Assembly: GCA_036245525.1 (NCBI GenBank)
Contig: BTPG01000005.1
Span: forward strand, 211,025,416-211,089,415
Length of the DNA: 64,000 nucleotides
Reading direction: 5' to 3'
Source of the DNA: Semisulcospira habei
Lineage: Eukaryota; Mollusca; Gastropoda; Semisulcospiridae
The notes below the pieces were generated by a model, which was not told the origin of the DNA, searched no databases, and worked only from the letters and a program-made list of their open reading frames with translations. Below are positions 22,357-34,045 of the stretch, piece by piece. Numbering within the stretch: the stretch's first letter is position 1; every line of letters starts with the position of its first letter. A program made the translations under genes and the position numbers.

Positions 22357-22994
22357 TAAAGCTGCGTTTCCATAAGCACTACTACAATATGAAAACGAGC
22401 AAAGCCCCATTCGCCAATTCAATTTTCATTCAAAATTCGTGGAGCGCGTGTTTCCATATAAACCGTGCGACATCAGAACTCCGCCTCTTTGGGAACCACT
22501 GACATGCCGCAAAAATCAGAATGGCGCGAGAACTGATGACGTATGACAAAATTTACGTCATACTTTCGGTCCGAACACATCTGATACCCCCCCCCACCAC
22601 CACCACCACCACCACCACCAACCACCCAAACCAAACCAACCCCCCACCACAACCAGCCCACCAAAAAAAAAAAATGGTTCCGTTGGGCGAACTAAAATTC
22701 GTGTCGTGTTCGTTTTGCAATTAGATGCAAAATTCGATACCGCATCGGACAAATGGAAGCACGCAATCATGAAAATGACTTGCACGAACTGTTCTGACTC
22801 GGATCCGCGTCAAGGGTCAGTTGCATGAGCGAGCCTAGCCCTGCACCAGCCACTAAGCTTAGTGGCTGGTGCAGGACTAAACTCGCTCATGAGCCAACTA
22901 AGCAGGGTGCGCCGCGATAGCGCAGGACTAAGCAACTGTCTCCGGATTCTGATCGTATTCGTATTGGATTCGTGTTGATGGAAACGTTGCTTTA
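22357..22994. mobile_element. Family M MITE with terminal inverted repeats, hosting an E hairpin
   Basis: The termini taaagctgcgtttccat and atggaaacgttgcttta are inverted. The inside contains complementary blocks (cgaattcg / aaaattcg style), a poly-C/CCA run (22587-22670) and the E hairpin at 22816-22942. It may be a non-autonomous hAT-like element; no transposase is present. Confidence 0.6.
22816..22942. mobile_element. Family E hairpin
   Basis: ctgcaccagccactaagctt pairs with aagcttagtggctggtgcag. A second partial unit (ctaagcagggtgcgccgcga) follows. Confidence 0.75.
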
Positions 22995-23098
22995 GGATCG
23001 ATTTTCTCGTGAACTGTGAATTTCGAACCTAAGGCCCATTTTGTCAGATCAATGTTAACCCTATCGCTGCCGGGACGCAAAGATCAATCATAAAAATG

Positions 23099-23164
23099 CA
23101 AGCGGCATAGATCCGCATGAGCCGCCGGAATTGCCGGGTGCTTATGAGGTTCCACTCCCGCTTG
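23099..23164. mobile_element. Family A hairpin, diverged
   Basis: gcaagcggcatagatccgca with a mutated right arm. Confidence 0.6.
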
Positions 23165-23220
23165 TTGTTCTCATTTTGTAGCTATCTTCCTCTTCGCGTT
23201 CTTCCTGTATCTTGGTTGAG

Positions 23221-23436
23221 TTAACTCATTCAGCCCGGCGCACGTATTTCCCAAATTTTGGAGGAGTCATCTAACGACTATGCACCGGCTGCAGGAGATG
23301 GATCGACCATGATAATTCAAGGGCAGTGCCAGATTAGCTTGGCGCCTGTCGGCGCCAAGCTAATCTGGCACTACCCTTGAATTATCATGGTCGATCCATC
23401 TCCTGCTGTAGTGCGTCAGGGCTGAATGGGTGAACC
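23221..23436. mobile_element. Family B hairpin MITE, full copy
   Basis: It starts TTAA ctcattcagcccggcgc and ends gtcagggctgaatgggt. The outer regions carry ccaaattttggagg and the hairpin arms are almost perfect (gatggatcgaccatgataat and complement). Confidence 0.85.
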
Positions 23437-23749
23437 CTTTACCTGCCACTGGACTTAGGTATATTTTGTTTCAGAAATCTGGCTTCATCGAATGAAGAAA
23501 AGCCGCCACAGTCCAAAGAACACGGAGACAAATTGGGCTCAGCAAGAGACATAGATCCTCATAAGCCCCTGCAGTCTCTTGCAGTTGGGTCGCGCAGCGA
23601 GTGGGTTAACAAAGGTTTCACGAGCACATTTTGCCACCGGTGGCAGTGATGGGGTGAACGGATAGAGGGACAGACCTTCTCTCGCAGACTTTCGTGTAAT
23701 CTCTACGGTTTTCTGTACACCACCCCCCCCCCCCCCCCCCCGCAGACTC

Positions 23750-23787
<38 letters not shown>

Positions 23788-24067
23788 CGTGCGTGTGTGT
23801 GTGTGCGTGCGTGTGTGTGTGTGTGTGCGTGCGTGCGTGCGCGTGTGCGTGTGTGTGTGTGTGTCGTTTTCGCCTGCGCATTGAGTTATATTATATTTAT
23901 ATGAGAAATGCGCCATATAAATACCAAGTATTATTTGTATTATTTATTACAGTAGTCCCCGGGCGTTCACCAGGTCCGTGGTGACTCAGTCCACTTCCTT
24001 TCAAGATGCTACGATAGTCGGTAGTGTGTATTTGTGTACGCAGTAAGGACACACTCTTCAATCCAAA
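23437..24067. other. Partial A hairpin and GT-rich run
   Basis: A truncated A hairpin (23542-23584), a C run (23722-23742) and a mixed TG/CG run (23751-23864). No gene is seen. Confidence 0.5.
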
Positions 24068-24139
24068 TGGCCGACGTCGGTGGCCGGAAGTGGCTCGCGT
24101 ACAGCCGCGCGTGGGACCAGCCAAAGGCCGATGACGCCC
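24068..24139 (-). mobile_element. Family F hairpin, inverted and diverged
   Basis: ggccgacgtcggtggccgga to aaaggccgatgac matches the reverse complement of 10184-10252. This explains the GC-rich open frame here. Confidence 0.55.
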
Positions 24140-24231
24140 CGAGGACCTTTTGTCCTATGTGTACGTACAAGTTTCAAGGCAGCAGGTTACGTGTCACAAT
24201 AGTTCAACTTGACGAACGCGAGCGACTGAAA

Positions 24232-24390
24232 TCACGGTGGATAACCGGTCTCTGCCATGAGCACACACAACACTCCCAACATCTCCAAGCGGCATAGGTC
24301 CTCATGAGCCCTCCGGGCTCATGAGGACCTATGCCTCTTGGAGATGTTGGGAGTGTTGTCTATGCTTACGGTGCAACAAGCTGGTTATCC
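24232..24390. mobile_element. Family A long-arm hairpin
   Basis: An inner hairpin 24267-24359 (acaacactcccaacatctcc and complement) sits inside outer arms atcacggtggataacc and ggttatccacggtgat. The A core is therefore embedded in longer inverted arms. Confidence 0.8.
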
Positions 24391-24597
24391 ACGGTGATCT
24401 AGCTCTGGTTAGTTCTTGAGAGGCGTTCGTTGAAATCGAAACCTCACCCCTTCCACACTGGCTAACCTTCTATCATCTGTGGCGCAACATCGTGTCAAGA
24501 CAGCTAATTTCCCAATGCCAACGCACGCTGTGACCAACAATAAAACCCTAGTCTCACATGCTCTCAGCCTCCGCATAGCGGGTGAAACGCGTCTATC

Positions 24598-24663
24598 TGC
24601 CAGAGACATAGATCCTCATGAGCTCCCGCGTTGCGGGGGCTCATGAAGATTTATGCCTTTTGC
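24598..24663. mobile_element. Family A hairpin
   Basis: gccagagacatagatcctca with its complement ending atgccttttgc. Confidence 0.75.
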
Positions 24664-25355
24664 TTTGTTTTAATAACTTCCGTGTTTTTAAACACAAGGG
24701 AAGATTAGTGCACAAGGGCAAAGGAATAATTAATAAACTGTCATGATAGTGCCATAAAACAGTCCCACGCGAAACACTGAAGTATATCTGAGGGCAAGAC
24801 AGGGCAAGAGAGAGCACGATAGCATTGCACCAGTTTAACTTTTGTTCAAAACACAAGCTACACTAAAACTGTCTCCTTGTGTGTACCTAAATATCAAGAC
24901 GCTAAGTGACTTGACTCCTCTACACTAGTTCTCGGCTCGTCGCTCTTGCAATAAAAACGCAATATTGATAATTTAACGAAAAAATACCCCCGACAAATGC
25001 GTAAATGACGCAAGTCCAGTGATGTAACTAACGTGTCTCAGCTGCTCACCTGTAGCAAACAAAAACAAACAAACAAAAAAAAAAAAAAAAAAAAAAACCC
25101 GTACCATCGATAATTTCACAACAAATAAGACACTATAAATCAGCCAAATTACAACTCGAGGGCGCCTGGGAAAGGTGAACAAGTCCGACGTTGCAAAAGT
25201 AGGTCATCCGCCGGGAAATACAGATTAATCTCCCTTTGTGAATTATTTTACTGCCGCAAAGTTGAGTGTTTTTACTATTCATACACCTTCTCGTGTCTGA
25301 GGGAACGTGGCCAGTCGCCATGCATTTAATTAGCAAGCAGATAAATAAACTCATG
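24664..25355. other. No gene recognised, poly-A run
   Basis: It contains a 20-plus A run (25076-25097). Confidence 0.4.
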
Positions 25356-25422
25356 TGCCAGAGGCATAGATCCTCATGAGCCCCCGCGAATGCGGGGGCT
25401 CATGAGGATCTACACCTCTTGC
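25356..25422. mobile_element. Family A hairpin
   Basis: gccagaggcatagatcctca to gaggatctacacctcttgc. Confidence 0.8.
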
Positions 25423-25691
25423 TAGTACGGTTCATAATTATCATTTCCACCTGTGTTCCTGCAGCAAACCTTGGGAGGTTAAGTAAAGGGGGAGGGGGGG
25501 GGGGGCAGGGCTATTAATCTGGTGAAAACTGCTTAGAAAATCATTTGTGCTTGTTAGCCACGCTTTTCGTCATTGTCATTTGCGACACGCAGGCAAGGCC
25601 TACAAACACCAGCAGACAATTTCTTTGTATACACCGTCTTCGTCTGAAATCGCAGGTAAACCCGGCTCAGCCTTTTTTACATCCTACAACG

Positions 25692-25989
25692 TGACGTGGA
25701 TCTTACCATGGTAGTTTAAGGATGGCGCATCCTTGAACCAAGTGCAGGAGACAGATCGACCATAACTAATGGTCGATCTGTCTCCTGAACTTAACCCATG
25801 ACGTGCTACGACAGGATGAGGATCGAACATGATAGTTCAAGGGTGGTGTAGGCGCCAAGCTATTCAGACACCGCTCTTGAACTATCCTGGTCGATCTGTT
25901 TCCAGAGCTGTGACGCAGACCTGCAAGGATAGCTTAAAAAAAAAAACAACAACAACTGATCATTTTATCCTCAGGATGTAAGGAGTTAA
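25692..25989. mobile_element. Two adjacent family B-type hairpins
   Basis: A short hairpin at 25743-25788 (caggagacagatcgacca / tggtcgatctgtctcctg) is followed by a TTAA-bounded element 25791-25989, with arms gaacatgatagttcaagg and complement. Confidence 0.65.
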
Positions 25990-26131
25990 TGTAAGCATAA
26001 AATATCCCAAAATTGTGGATTTCGATCTTAGAGCTTAATGAGACAAAACATAGTACACTTTAGAAAAATAAGAACACCACAGTAATTTGAAGAGAACAGA
26101 TGTGGAAAAAGCGAGAAAAAACATCTCCTCC

Positions 26132-26344
26132 TAACTCGCTCAGCCTGACGGCCGTATTTCGCAAATTTTGGAGGCGTCAACTAACGACTATGCACCTGTT
26201 GCAGGAGATGGATCGACCATGATAATTCAAGGGCAGTGCCAGATTAGCTTGGCGCCGACAGGCGCCAAGCTAATCTGGCACTACCCTTGAATTATCATGG
26301 TCGACCCATCTCCTGCTGTAGTGCGTCAGGGCTGAAAGGGTTAA
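26132..26344. mobile_element. Family B hairpin MITE, full copy
   Basis: Nearly identical to 23221-23436, including gcaaattttggaggcgtcaa and gacaggcgccaagc. It ends ctgaaagggttaa. Confidence 0.85.
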
Positions 26345-26876
26345 GATGGTTCTGTTCGTTATCCGTTGTTTCAAGTTATCGTTCAAGTAATGAGTGTTGT
26401 CACACATAGTAATTACGTCCTCGCGCACTAACTTCCAATCGTGTCTTTAAACGTCCGCCTTAGTGAAAATCACTTGAAGTGAAACAAACAAAACAATACT
26501 GATGCCATTACGGATTTATTTAAAAAAAATCACTCTTCTATTTATATTTTCTATAAAAGGAAGAATTGTTTACTCACCGGTACAGTTGAACGGATGCGCA
26601 CTGCTAAACCGGAATTTAAAACACAGTAACACTTGAACAATCTTTCATTGAGATCGTAAGGGCTACACAATGCTTTGCAGTGTGAACATTAACATACAAC
26701 CTTTATATAGACACAGACTAATTTTCGTTTTCCTTGACTGGCCAAGTGATTGAATCCTGACTAATTTGTACTAACAGTCGCTGTGTGAGTCAACGTGTCC
26801 GGCGAGAGAGAACACTCAAACACGGTTGGGTTTCCTTCTGTCACAAGATTATTTCCGACACGCTCACTCGCTGGTT
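26345..26876. other. No gene recognised
   Basis: AT-rich with short open frames only. Confidence 0.4.
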
Positions 26877-26916
26877 GATTAGTTCGGGGTTTAACGTCCA
26901 AGGCACTCGCTCCAGA
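26877..26916 (-). mobile_element. SINE tail fragment
   Basis: gattagttcggggtttaacg followed by tccaaggcactc matches the 3' end of the SINE at 10852-11197. Confidence 0.55.
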
Positions 26917-26936
26917 AAATAGACCTTAGTATATCT

Positions 26937-27002
26937 GCAAGAGGCATAGATCCTCATGAACCCCTGCAATTGTAGGGGCTCATGAGGATCTATGTCTCTT
27001 GC
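26937..27002. mobile_element. Family A hairpin
   Basis: gcaagaggcatagatcctca to gatctatgtctcttgc. A right-arm remnant follows at 27150-27180. Confidence 0.8.
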
Positions 27003-27238
27003 GGCAGACGTGGAGTCTTATCATTACATTCTTCCTACCAATGTCACTCTGATGCTTATTTCAGATGTGTATTTCATTATCAATGTAGGCTACTCACTCA
27101 GAAAATTAAACCCTAAATCGGCAAACAGCTCGTAAGTTTGTGCTCTCTGCAGGGCATGTGAAGATCTATGTATCTCTTGCTATTAATGGTGGCTCTTCGA
27201 TGACTTGACAGTACACACGAGGTCTCTGGGCCGCATAA

Positions 27239-27315
27239 TCGAGCACCAGCCACTAAGCAAGGGGCGCTATAGCGGAGCACCTTGCTTAGTGGCTGGCGCA
27301 AGACTAGGCTCACTC
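27239..27315. mobile_element. Family E hairpin
   Basis: gcaccagccactaagcaagg and ccttgcttagtggctggcgc around gcgctatagcg. The same gctatagcgg loop is expanded at 29776-29950. Confidence 0.8.
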
Positions 27316-27345
27316 GTGCTGCGGGCAAGACAAAGTTTTCCGCAG

Positions 27346-27346
<1 letters not shown>

Positions 27347-27430
<84 letters not shown>

Positions 27431-27452
27431 GCACGCACGCACACACACACAC
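27347..27452. repeat. (CA)n microsatellite
   Basis: A CA run with a short cgcacgca interruption. Confidence 0.98.
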
Positions 27453-28380
<928 letters not shown>

Positions 28381-28460
28381 TTAACTCTTTCGAAACGTGC
28401 CGCCTCCGGATACGCGGCATAAGCCGCTTATCCGGAGGCGGCATGTCTCGAATGAGTTCA
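28381..28460. mobile_element. Family C hairpin
   Basis: ttaactctttcgaaacgtgc, then cctccggatacgcggc and complement, ending gtctcgaatgagtt. Confidence 0.8.
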
Positions 28461-29001
28461 GTAATAATAATTATTATTATTATGTTTAAAGACCAAACTC
28501 CTTGCAGTGCAGGATCTAAGCGATGTAGTGAAGTGAGTATTGATGTAATTGGCATGCAAGACGGTTGGACAAACACGCAAACAAACAATTAGCCTACATC
28601 TAATTGTTGTGTGACGTGTTTGCCCAGCGCTGAGCGATTGTACAGACCTACTGCCCAGGACGCCATCGCAAGACATAGCCGGGCCTTTTGATGGGCAGAT
28701 CAGATGGGGTGAGAAACCTGAGAAAGTATTTTCAGGAACAGAGGCAAAAGCACTGACTTCACAATCGATGGCCTCCGGCGTAGCAGAGGTGTGGAGAAAG
28801 GTACTGGACGCTGGTCAGACTGGAAAGGACATGAGCCTGAGATCCATAGTAAATCACCGTAAGAAAAAGAACTCCGGAACGACTTCTGATGGGTGTGTTG
28901 CTCGGCGCATATGGTCCTTCTTTGAGCGCATTGGCCCCATCTTGAACAAACTGAACTAAACTGAAGTGAGCGATTCTCGAATGTATGTATACTACTATAC
29001 C
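28461..29001. other. No gene recognised, LINE-like tail possible
   Basis: A short (AAT)n run lies near 28463. The end aactgaactaaactgaa at 28948 resembles a degenerate repeat tail. No domain is visible in the 28768-28959 frame. Confidence 0.3.
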
Positions 29002-29118
29002 GACGAGCCAAAGAAATGCGACGTTTCTGGAATCATCGGAAACACTTTAGCCGTGTGTGGTGTAGAGAACACTTTAGTGTTTCCGATGATTCCAAAAATG
29101 GTCACATTTCTTTTGCTC
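29002..29118. mobile_element. Family I hairpin
   Basis: acgagccaaagaaatgcgac, ggaatcatcggaaacacttta and their complements around gccgtgtgtggtgtagag. TA-rich runs flank the right side. Confidence 0.75.
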
Positions 29119-29727
29119 GTGAGTATGTATATATATGTATATATATATATGACTAAACTGTATCGAGGGTTTGTCTCATTTATGACACGTAGTTCATCTC
29201 TATGGCATGCAGTCTGTATTTCTGCACCACGCCGTTAAACTTCTATAGCTTACGCCCTTGCTATGATGGCGTGTTGTGAACATATCTCGGAAGTCTCGAG
29301 TGTAGCCTGCGCCTCTACACTCTTTGCTATACCTAAACCCGTGAACAAGCGGCGTGCGCGAAAAAGCTTAGCCATATATCTGGGATCTGGGAAGATGAGA
29401 ACTTTTTGCTTTGCCCCGGAATCTTGCTCTGGCAAAATATCTTTGAGAGCGAGTCGGCTCGATTTGCTGTCCAACCCCTTCCAAACCCCTCATTTCCCCT
29501 GCAAAGTGCATAGATCCGCGACAGTTCACCCAAATAACATCTCTCTTCTCGCTACGGTTCGGTCTTCACTGAATCCATTTCATGACTGCAATTGCGGGGG
29601 CTCATCAGTGAGGATCTATAGCGCTTTCCAGCCAGCTGACGAGGTATCCGGATATTTAGTCTATAATGTTCTACTACCCTACCCGCCGACTCCTTCCATT
29701 TTTTTGCTGCTTTTAACTCCAGCAACC
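29119..29727. other. Sequence with an interrupted A hairpin
   Basis: The A arms (tgcaaagtgcatagatccgc at 29502 and tgcgggggctcatcag at 29593) are separated by about 70 bp of unrelated sequence. No gene is recognised. Confidence 0.4.
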
Positions 29728-30013
29728 AGTTACATAAGCGAGCTTAGTTCTGCACCAGCCACTAAGCAAGGTGCGCCGCTATAGCGGGGCGAGTGTTGTG
29801 GCGCTATAGCGGGGTGAGTGTTGTGGCGCTATAGCGGGGTGAGAGGTGTGGCGCTATAGCGGGGTGAGTGTTGTGGCGCTATAGCGGGGTGAGTGTTGTG
29901 GCGCTATAGCGGGGCGAGTGTTGTGGCGCTATAGCGGGATGAGTGTTGTGGCGCTATAAGCGGCGCACCTTGCTTAGTGACTGGTGCAGGACTAAGCTCG
30001 CTCATGCAACTAA
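29728..30013. mobile_element. Family E hairpin with expanded loop
   Basis: Arms ctgcaccagccactaagcaa and ttgcttagtgactggtgcag, with outer gttacataagcgagc and gctcgctcatgcaac. The loop, normally about 12 bp, has become a minisatellite. Confidence 0.85.
29776..29950. repeat. 25 bp minisatellite, seven units, in a hairpin loop
   Basis: Units start at 29776, 29801, 29826, 29851, 29876, 29901 and 29926, each beginning gcgctatagcgggg or close to it. Single-base variants (gagaggtgtg, gggcgag, gggatgag) mark individual units. Confidence 0.95.
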
Positions 30014-30299
30014 CTGATCCCAGCATCTCTCTTCCGCTCTCGTCCTCTTTGCAACAAAATCTTTGATAACTTGTTCGTCAGTTCAGCGCGGCGTGTGGCA
30101 TAGGCCTGCGGGTTTACTGCCGGGTAGTTGGCATGTCTTGACTGACACTGACAGGGTCAGGTTTTTGCAGCTGCAACTGAAACAGAGATAGCGGGGACAG
30201 CTATCCAGTTCGGTTGGGAACGGCACTGACAAGTTCAACGGCCTTGAAATTAACCCGAAACTGTTCAACTCCTGTTAGCAGTGCAAGACTGGATCCGAA
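30014..30299. other. No gene recognised
   Basis: Ordinary sequence up to the G-rich left end of the next element. Confidence 0.35.
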
Positions 30300-30994
30300 G
30301 ATTATCTTGAGGGGGGGGGGGCGCGGGGGGGGGGGGGGGGGGCGCGGGGGGAGGGGCGCGGGGGGGGGGTCTAGAACACACCCCCTCCCCCCCAACAACA
30401 CCCACCCTCCAGACCCACAATTTTTTAAAATGCTATAACAAAGCCTCTTTTGGGGGTGTTTAAACCCCACTCCTCCCCCACGTTTAAAATTTTGGCGAGT
30501 TTTCACACACCAACCCCCCCCCCCCCACACACACACACACACACACCCACCCTTGTTTGATATTTTGGCGAACGTTGAGTCTTAACCTCCCCCCCCCCCC
30601 CCCCACTCACACACACACCTGCTTTTCGATTTTTCGGTCCCTGGAAGCGAGGTCTAGCGTCGGGGAGGCCTTTTGTATCGGGTTGAAGGCCTTTGAGAAC
30701 AAGTGCCTGAGGAAGTTGCTCCGCATCTCGTACCGCGAGCACAAGACCAACGAATATGTACGGAGCATCGTCACTTCCCTGGTGGGCCCACATGAACCCC
30801 TTCTGGCAACCGTGAAACGGCGCAAGCTTGCTTGGTTTGGCCACGTGACCCGACACAACACCTTGTCCAAGACTATCCTCCAAGGCACTCTCGAAGGAAG
30901 TCGTCGGCGAGGTCGTCAGAGAAAGAGTNTGAAGGTCTCAAACAAAAAGTTGGAATCCACCCCACCCCCCTCGAAGTAACTGATCCGCCCCTGT
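30300..30994. mobile_element. Family L element (G/C homopolymer-rich) with LINE fragment inside
   Basis: It shares with 57510-57660 the block aaaatgctataacaaag and ttttggcgagttt, and with 59085-59219 the block cgatttttcgg...ggggaggccttttg and the end ctgatccgcccctg. Long G and C runs at 30312-30370 and 30515-30530 are part of the family. The left terminal repeat is damaged. Confidence 0.65.
30682..30928 (+). pseudogene. LINE C-terminal fragment inserted in the L element
   Basis: An open frame encodes FENKCLRKLLRISYREHKT, a KRRKLAWFGHVTRH GH motif and SKTILQGTLEGSRRRGRQRK, homologous to the LINE at 5455-6251. It is truncated at both ends. The flanking tgaagg occurs at both junctions (about 30683 and 30931). 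A base is undetermined at 30929, exactly at the right junction. Confidence 0.75.
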
Positions 30995-31165
30995 AAAAAG
31001 ATGTAGAAATAAATGTCTTGATAGATGACTACATCAGTGAACAAGCATCCTACCGCCACGACGTGACTGATGATTACCACAAAATAAACTAAAAGAAACA
31101 TAGTTGGAACACCTTGACACCGCTGCTGGCACCAGTCCTCGCGAATACCTGCTGTTAACTCTTAC

Positions 31166-32185
31166 CAGTTCGCTCCCTTGGCCATCGTATGTATACATAC
31201 GAAGCCACGCCCATGGAAAATTCCATCGTGTTTACTGAATTAAAACCAATTAATTTTTACTCTAAGTAATATTGTCATAATTTATTGACATTAGAAAGTC
31301 ACTTTCATATGATAGAATGAAAAAAATATTAATTTTGAGTTTGTTCGTGACCTTTGTTATCGATCGAGTCACTAAGTCCACCATCTTGCTTTCCCTACTG
31401 CGTCATTTTCACTGCTTGCTGATTTCTCTCTGCGAATATTCCGTCAAAATGAGTTCATCCGAGTCCGAAAGTGAAGAGTATCTCACTGAAGGGGAATCTT
31501 CCAGCAACCAGGCCGCTGAAAATGATTCTAGTGCCAGCGATGTGGAAAAAAACGAATGAAAACCATCGCAGGTCATTGTGACACTTTCTATTTTGGTTTG
31601 ACCATGTGCTATCCATATGAGTCTTTGTTTACCTATTTGTCTGGTTCAGAATCGTGAAACTTTATGAAGTACATAAACAAGTTTTATTACATGCTGTGTA
31701 TTGCCTCAGTGATATTTTCAGCAAGTCAGAGATTTTTAGAGAAGCACTCAGTCATGCCAGGTGTTGACACGCCCTTTTTTTCCTGCCCTTGACCGGTGTA
31801 GATTATGTTGCGTAACTCTTAGAAATTCAAACACATTTTCTTGAAACTTCACATAAATGTGTAGAAATGATTTGTCCACACACTGGATTCACATTTTAAA
31901 CAAAGGGATAAGAAACAAAAAAAATTTCTTCTTAGTGACTTTCGTGAAAACTGTTTTTGGAAACCGGACACCATTTTTTCTTCGTCGCTAAATAAACAAC
32001 AACTTCTAAACTACGTTAAGTACAGACTTTTTACTTACCCTGACTAAATGCTGGCTCAATGCACTTTAATATGACGTATAATAAGCCAACTTTTGACCAC
32101 TAGAAGAGCTTTCAGCAGCACTTTTTCTTGGTCATGTGTGAGGGTAAAAGTCATTTTGTTCACTGGCCTCAAATAGAGCGAACTG
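31166..32185 (+). mobile_element. 1 kb DNA transposon remnant with an acidic N-terminal exon-like frame
   Basis: Inverted termini cagttcgctc and gagcgaactg are flanked by ttac (31162-31165) and ttaa (32186-32189). The frame 31317-31559 has a methionine at 31449 that begins a Ser/Glu-rich 36-residue stretch (MSSSESESEEYL), a type of start common in PiggyBac-like transposases. No catalytic domain remains, so superfamily assignment is tentative. Confidence 0.4.
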
Positions 32186-32189
32186 TTAA

Positions 32190-32458
32190 GACAAGTTGAT
32201 CCGTGCCATGAACGAAGCCCGTCAGTGTTGTTCTAGTCTAGATGCCTTTACCCTGCGTTAGGTGCGCATGATTTGTTACGGACCGACGCGGCAAATAACA
32301 AATTCACCCTTTCCAAATGACATAGCAGCGACAGACGGATCACGCCATTGATAGTTTCAGGGTAGTGCCATATTGGCATAGTGAAGTCGTTTTCACCACA
32401 CAAGAAATAAATCGACATATGCATGGATAAATTTGTTGGTGTAAACAATTAGCTCTTT

Positions 32459-32526
<68 letters not shown>

Positions 32527-32997
32527 GTGCGCACGCGTGTCTGTGTGTGTGTTTCACCCATTGAAGCCAACGGACGCATTCCCAAAATTTGGAGGCATCG
32601 CCAAACGACTGTATACAACTACAAGTTGCTGGAAATGGCTCGACCATGATAATTCAAGGGTACTACCCCTGAATTATCATAGCTGATCCATCTCCTGCTG
32701 TCAGGTAGTGCGTCGGGACTGAATGGGTGGAACTGTGATCGTTAAAATTCAGTATTGACAAACGGCACCATCTATACCCTGAGCAATGCAACATTCATTA
32801 TTTACAACTTCCTTTCATCAATCCGGCCGACTAAGCCCGACAGTTGTACAGCCTATACTGATTCTCACAAACAGAGCCCCGCCACTGACAGGGCACGGAC
32901 AGTAATAAATCCGCCCGCGCAGCTGCGCCGCATCAAACTGCGAGACCAGGCGAGGCTCAGCCGGCTGAGGACCCTGCAACATGCAGTCAGGCTCAAC
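32190..32997. other. B elements and a (GT)n run
   Basis: A partial B element at 32327-32375, a TG run at 32462-32524, and a B element at 32555-32730 with a deleted hairpin (gctcgaccatgataattc / gaattatcatagctgatc). No gene. Confidence 0.55.
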
Positions 32998-33061
32998 AAG
33001 GGGCGTAGATTCGCATCAGCCCCGGCCAATGCAGGGGCTGATGCGGATCTATGTCTCCTGC
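32998..33061. mobile_element. Family A hairpin, diverged
   Basis: caaggggcgtagattcgcat to atgcggatctatgtctcctg. Confidence 0.75.
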
Positions 33062-33183
33062 ACGTGAAAGGGTCTGGCTTTTGAATGCAGGAGCTCCGCA
33101 TTTCAATCTTTCTCTCCTGTTATGTGGATAAGCTGGCGAAGGGATAAATCATTAACCTAGTAAGCCCGGGGTCGTGTAATCTA

Positions 33184-33760
33184 AATAATAATAATGAATA
33201 ATAATAATGAATGGTTCTTGTATAGCGCAAAATCTTTTTTTTTTGGTGGCAAAAACTCATTGCGCTAACACACGCAGTCAAACATGACATAGACGATATG
33301 AACCATTACAAATAAATACAACAGGACCACGAATCTACGACTGAGAAAAAGCAAGCTGGAAGAAGTGAGTTTTCAACTGCGCCTTAACCCTTATCATTCG
33401 GAATACACCAGTGTGTGAAATAAAATTTGACTAAAATAGTTCAAGGGTAGTGCCAGAATAGCTTGGCGCCTCTAGGCGCCAAACTATTCTGGCACTACCC
33501 TTGAACTAAAGCCATTGGTCTATATCCTTATATGTAAGTACTGTAATGTAGCTTGCATATGGCAGTATACAAATTTGAAGCTTTCAGCCTCAGTATGATA
33601 GGGGTTAACCTGAGAGAGAGTAGGGAGATTTCGCAGACTGGCAGGCAGAGAGTTCCAAACTGAAGGTGCAATGAACTGAATGATCGTTCACCAACAGTTT
33701 TCAAGTTACCCTTCGGAGCCTTCCAGAGTTTCTCACTGGAGGACCGCAGAGAACGTGAAT
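33184..33760. mobile_element. Family N repeat split by a TTAA element
   Basis: Left part 33184-33383 (AAT run, ttcttgtatagcgc, aagtgagttttcaactgcgc) and right part 33609-33760 (gagagagtagggagatttcg, aggcagagagttccaaactg) form one repeat once the insertion at 33384-33608 is removed. Confidence 0.6.
33384..33608. mobile_element. Family B-prime MITE, clean TTAA insertion
   Basis: TTAA at 33384-33387 and 33605-33608. Element ends are cccttatcat and atgatagggg, with hairpin actaaaatagttcaagggta and complement. It interrupts family N, so the boundaries are fixed independently. Confidence 0.9.
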
Positions 33761-33895
33761 TAGTTAGTTAGTTATTTGGGTTTAACGCCGAGCAGGCAAC
33801 TAAGGCCATCTCACGGCGGGCAGAAAACGTGAAGGCTGGTATGTGCAGAGTGAAGCAGAAAGGTAAGCCGGGAGAGTCCCGTCAAAATACTAATG
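33761..33895. other. SINE-like fragment
   Basis: tagttatttgggtttaacgc plus cgagcaggcaactaaggcca resembles the conserved tail of mollusc SINEs. Confidence 0.4.
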
Positions 33896-34045
33896 TACCA
33901 ATCGCAGGAGATAGACCGACCATGATAATACAAGGGTGGTGCCAGATTAGCTTGGCGCCTGACGGCGCCAAGCTAATCTGGCACCACCCTTGAATTATCA
34001 TGGTCGATCCATCGCCTGCTGCAGTGGGTCGCGGGTGAATGGGTT
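33896..34045. mobile_element. Family B hairpin MITE
   Basis: Arms gaccatgataatacaagggt and complement around tgacggcgcc, ending gtgaatgggtta. Confidence 0.8.

Noticed and set aside
24034..24297. 87-codon frame (MADVGGRKWLAYSRAWDQ...)
   Set aside because: It runs through an inverted F hairpin and the left arm of an A hairpin, so the frame is made of repeat sequence.
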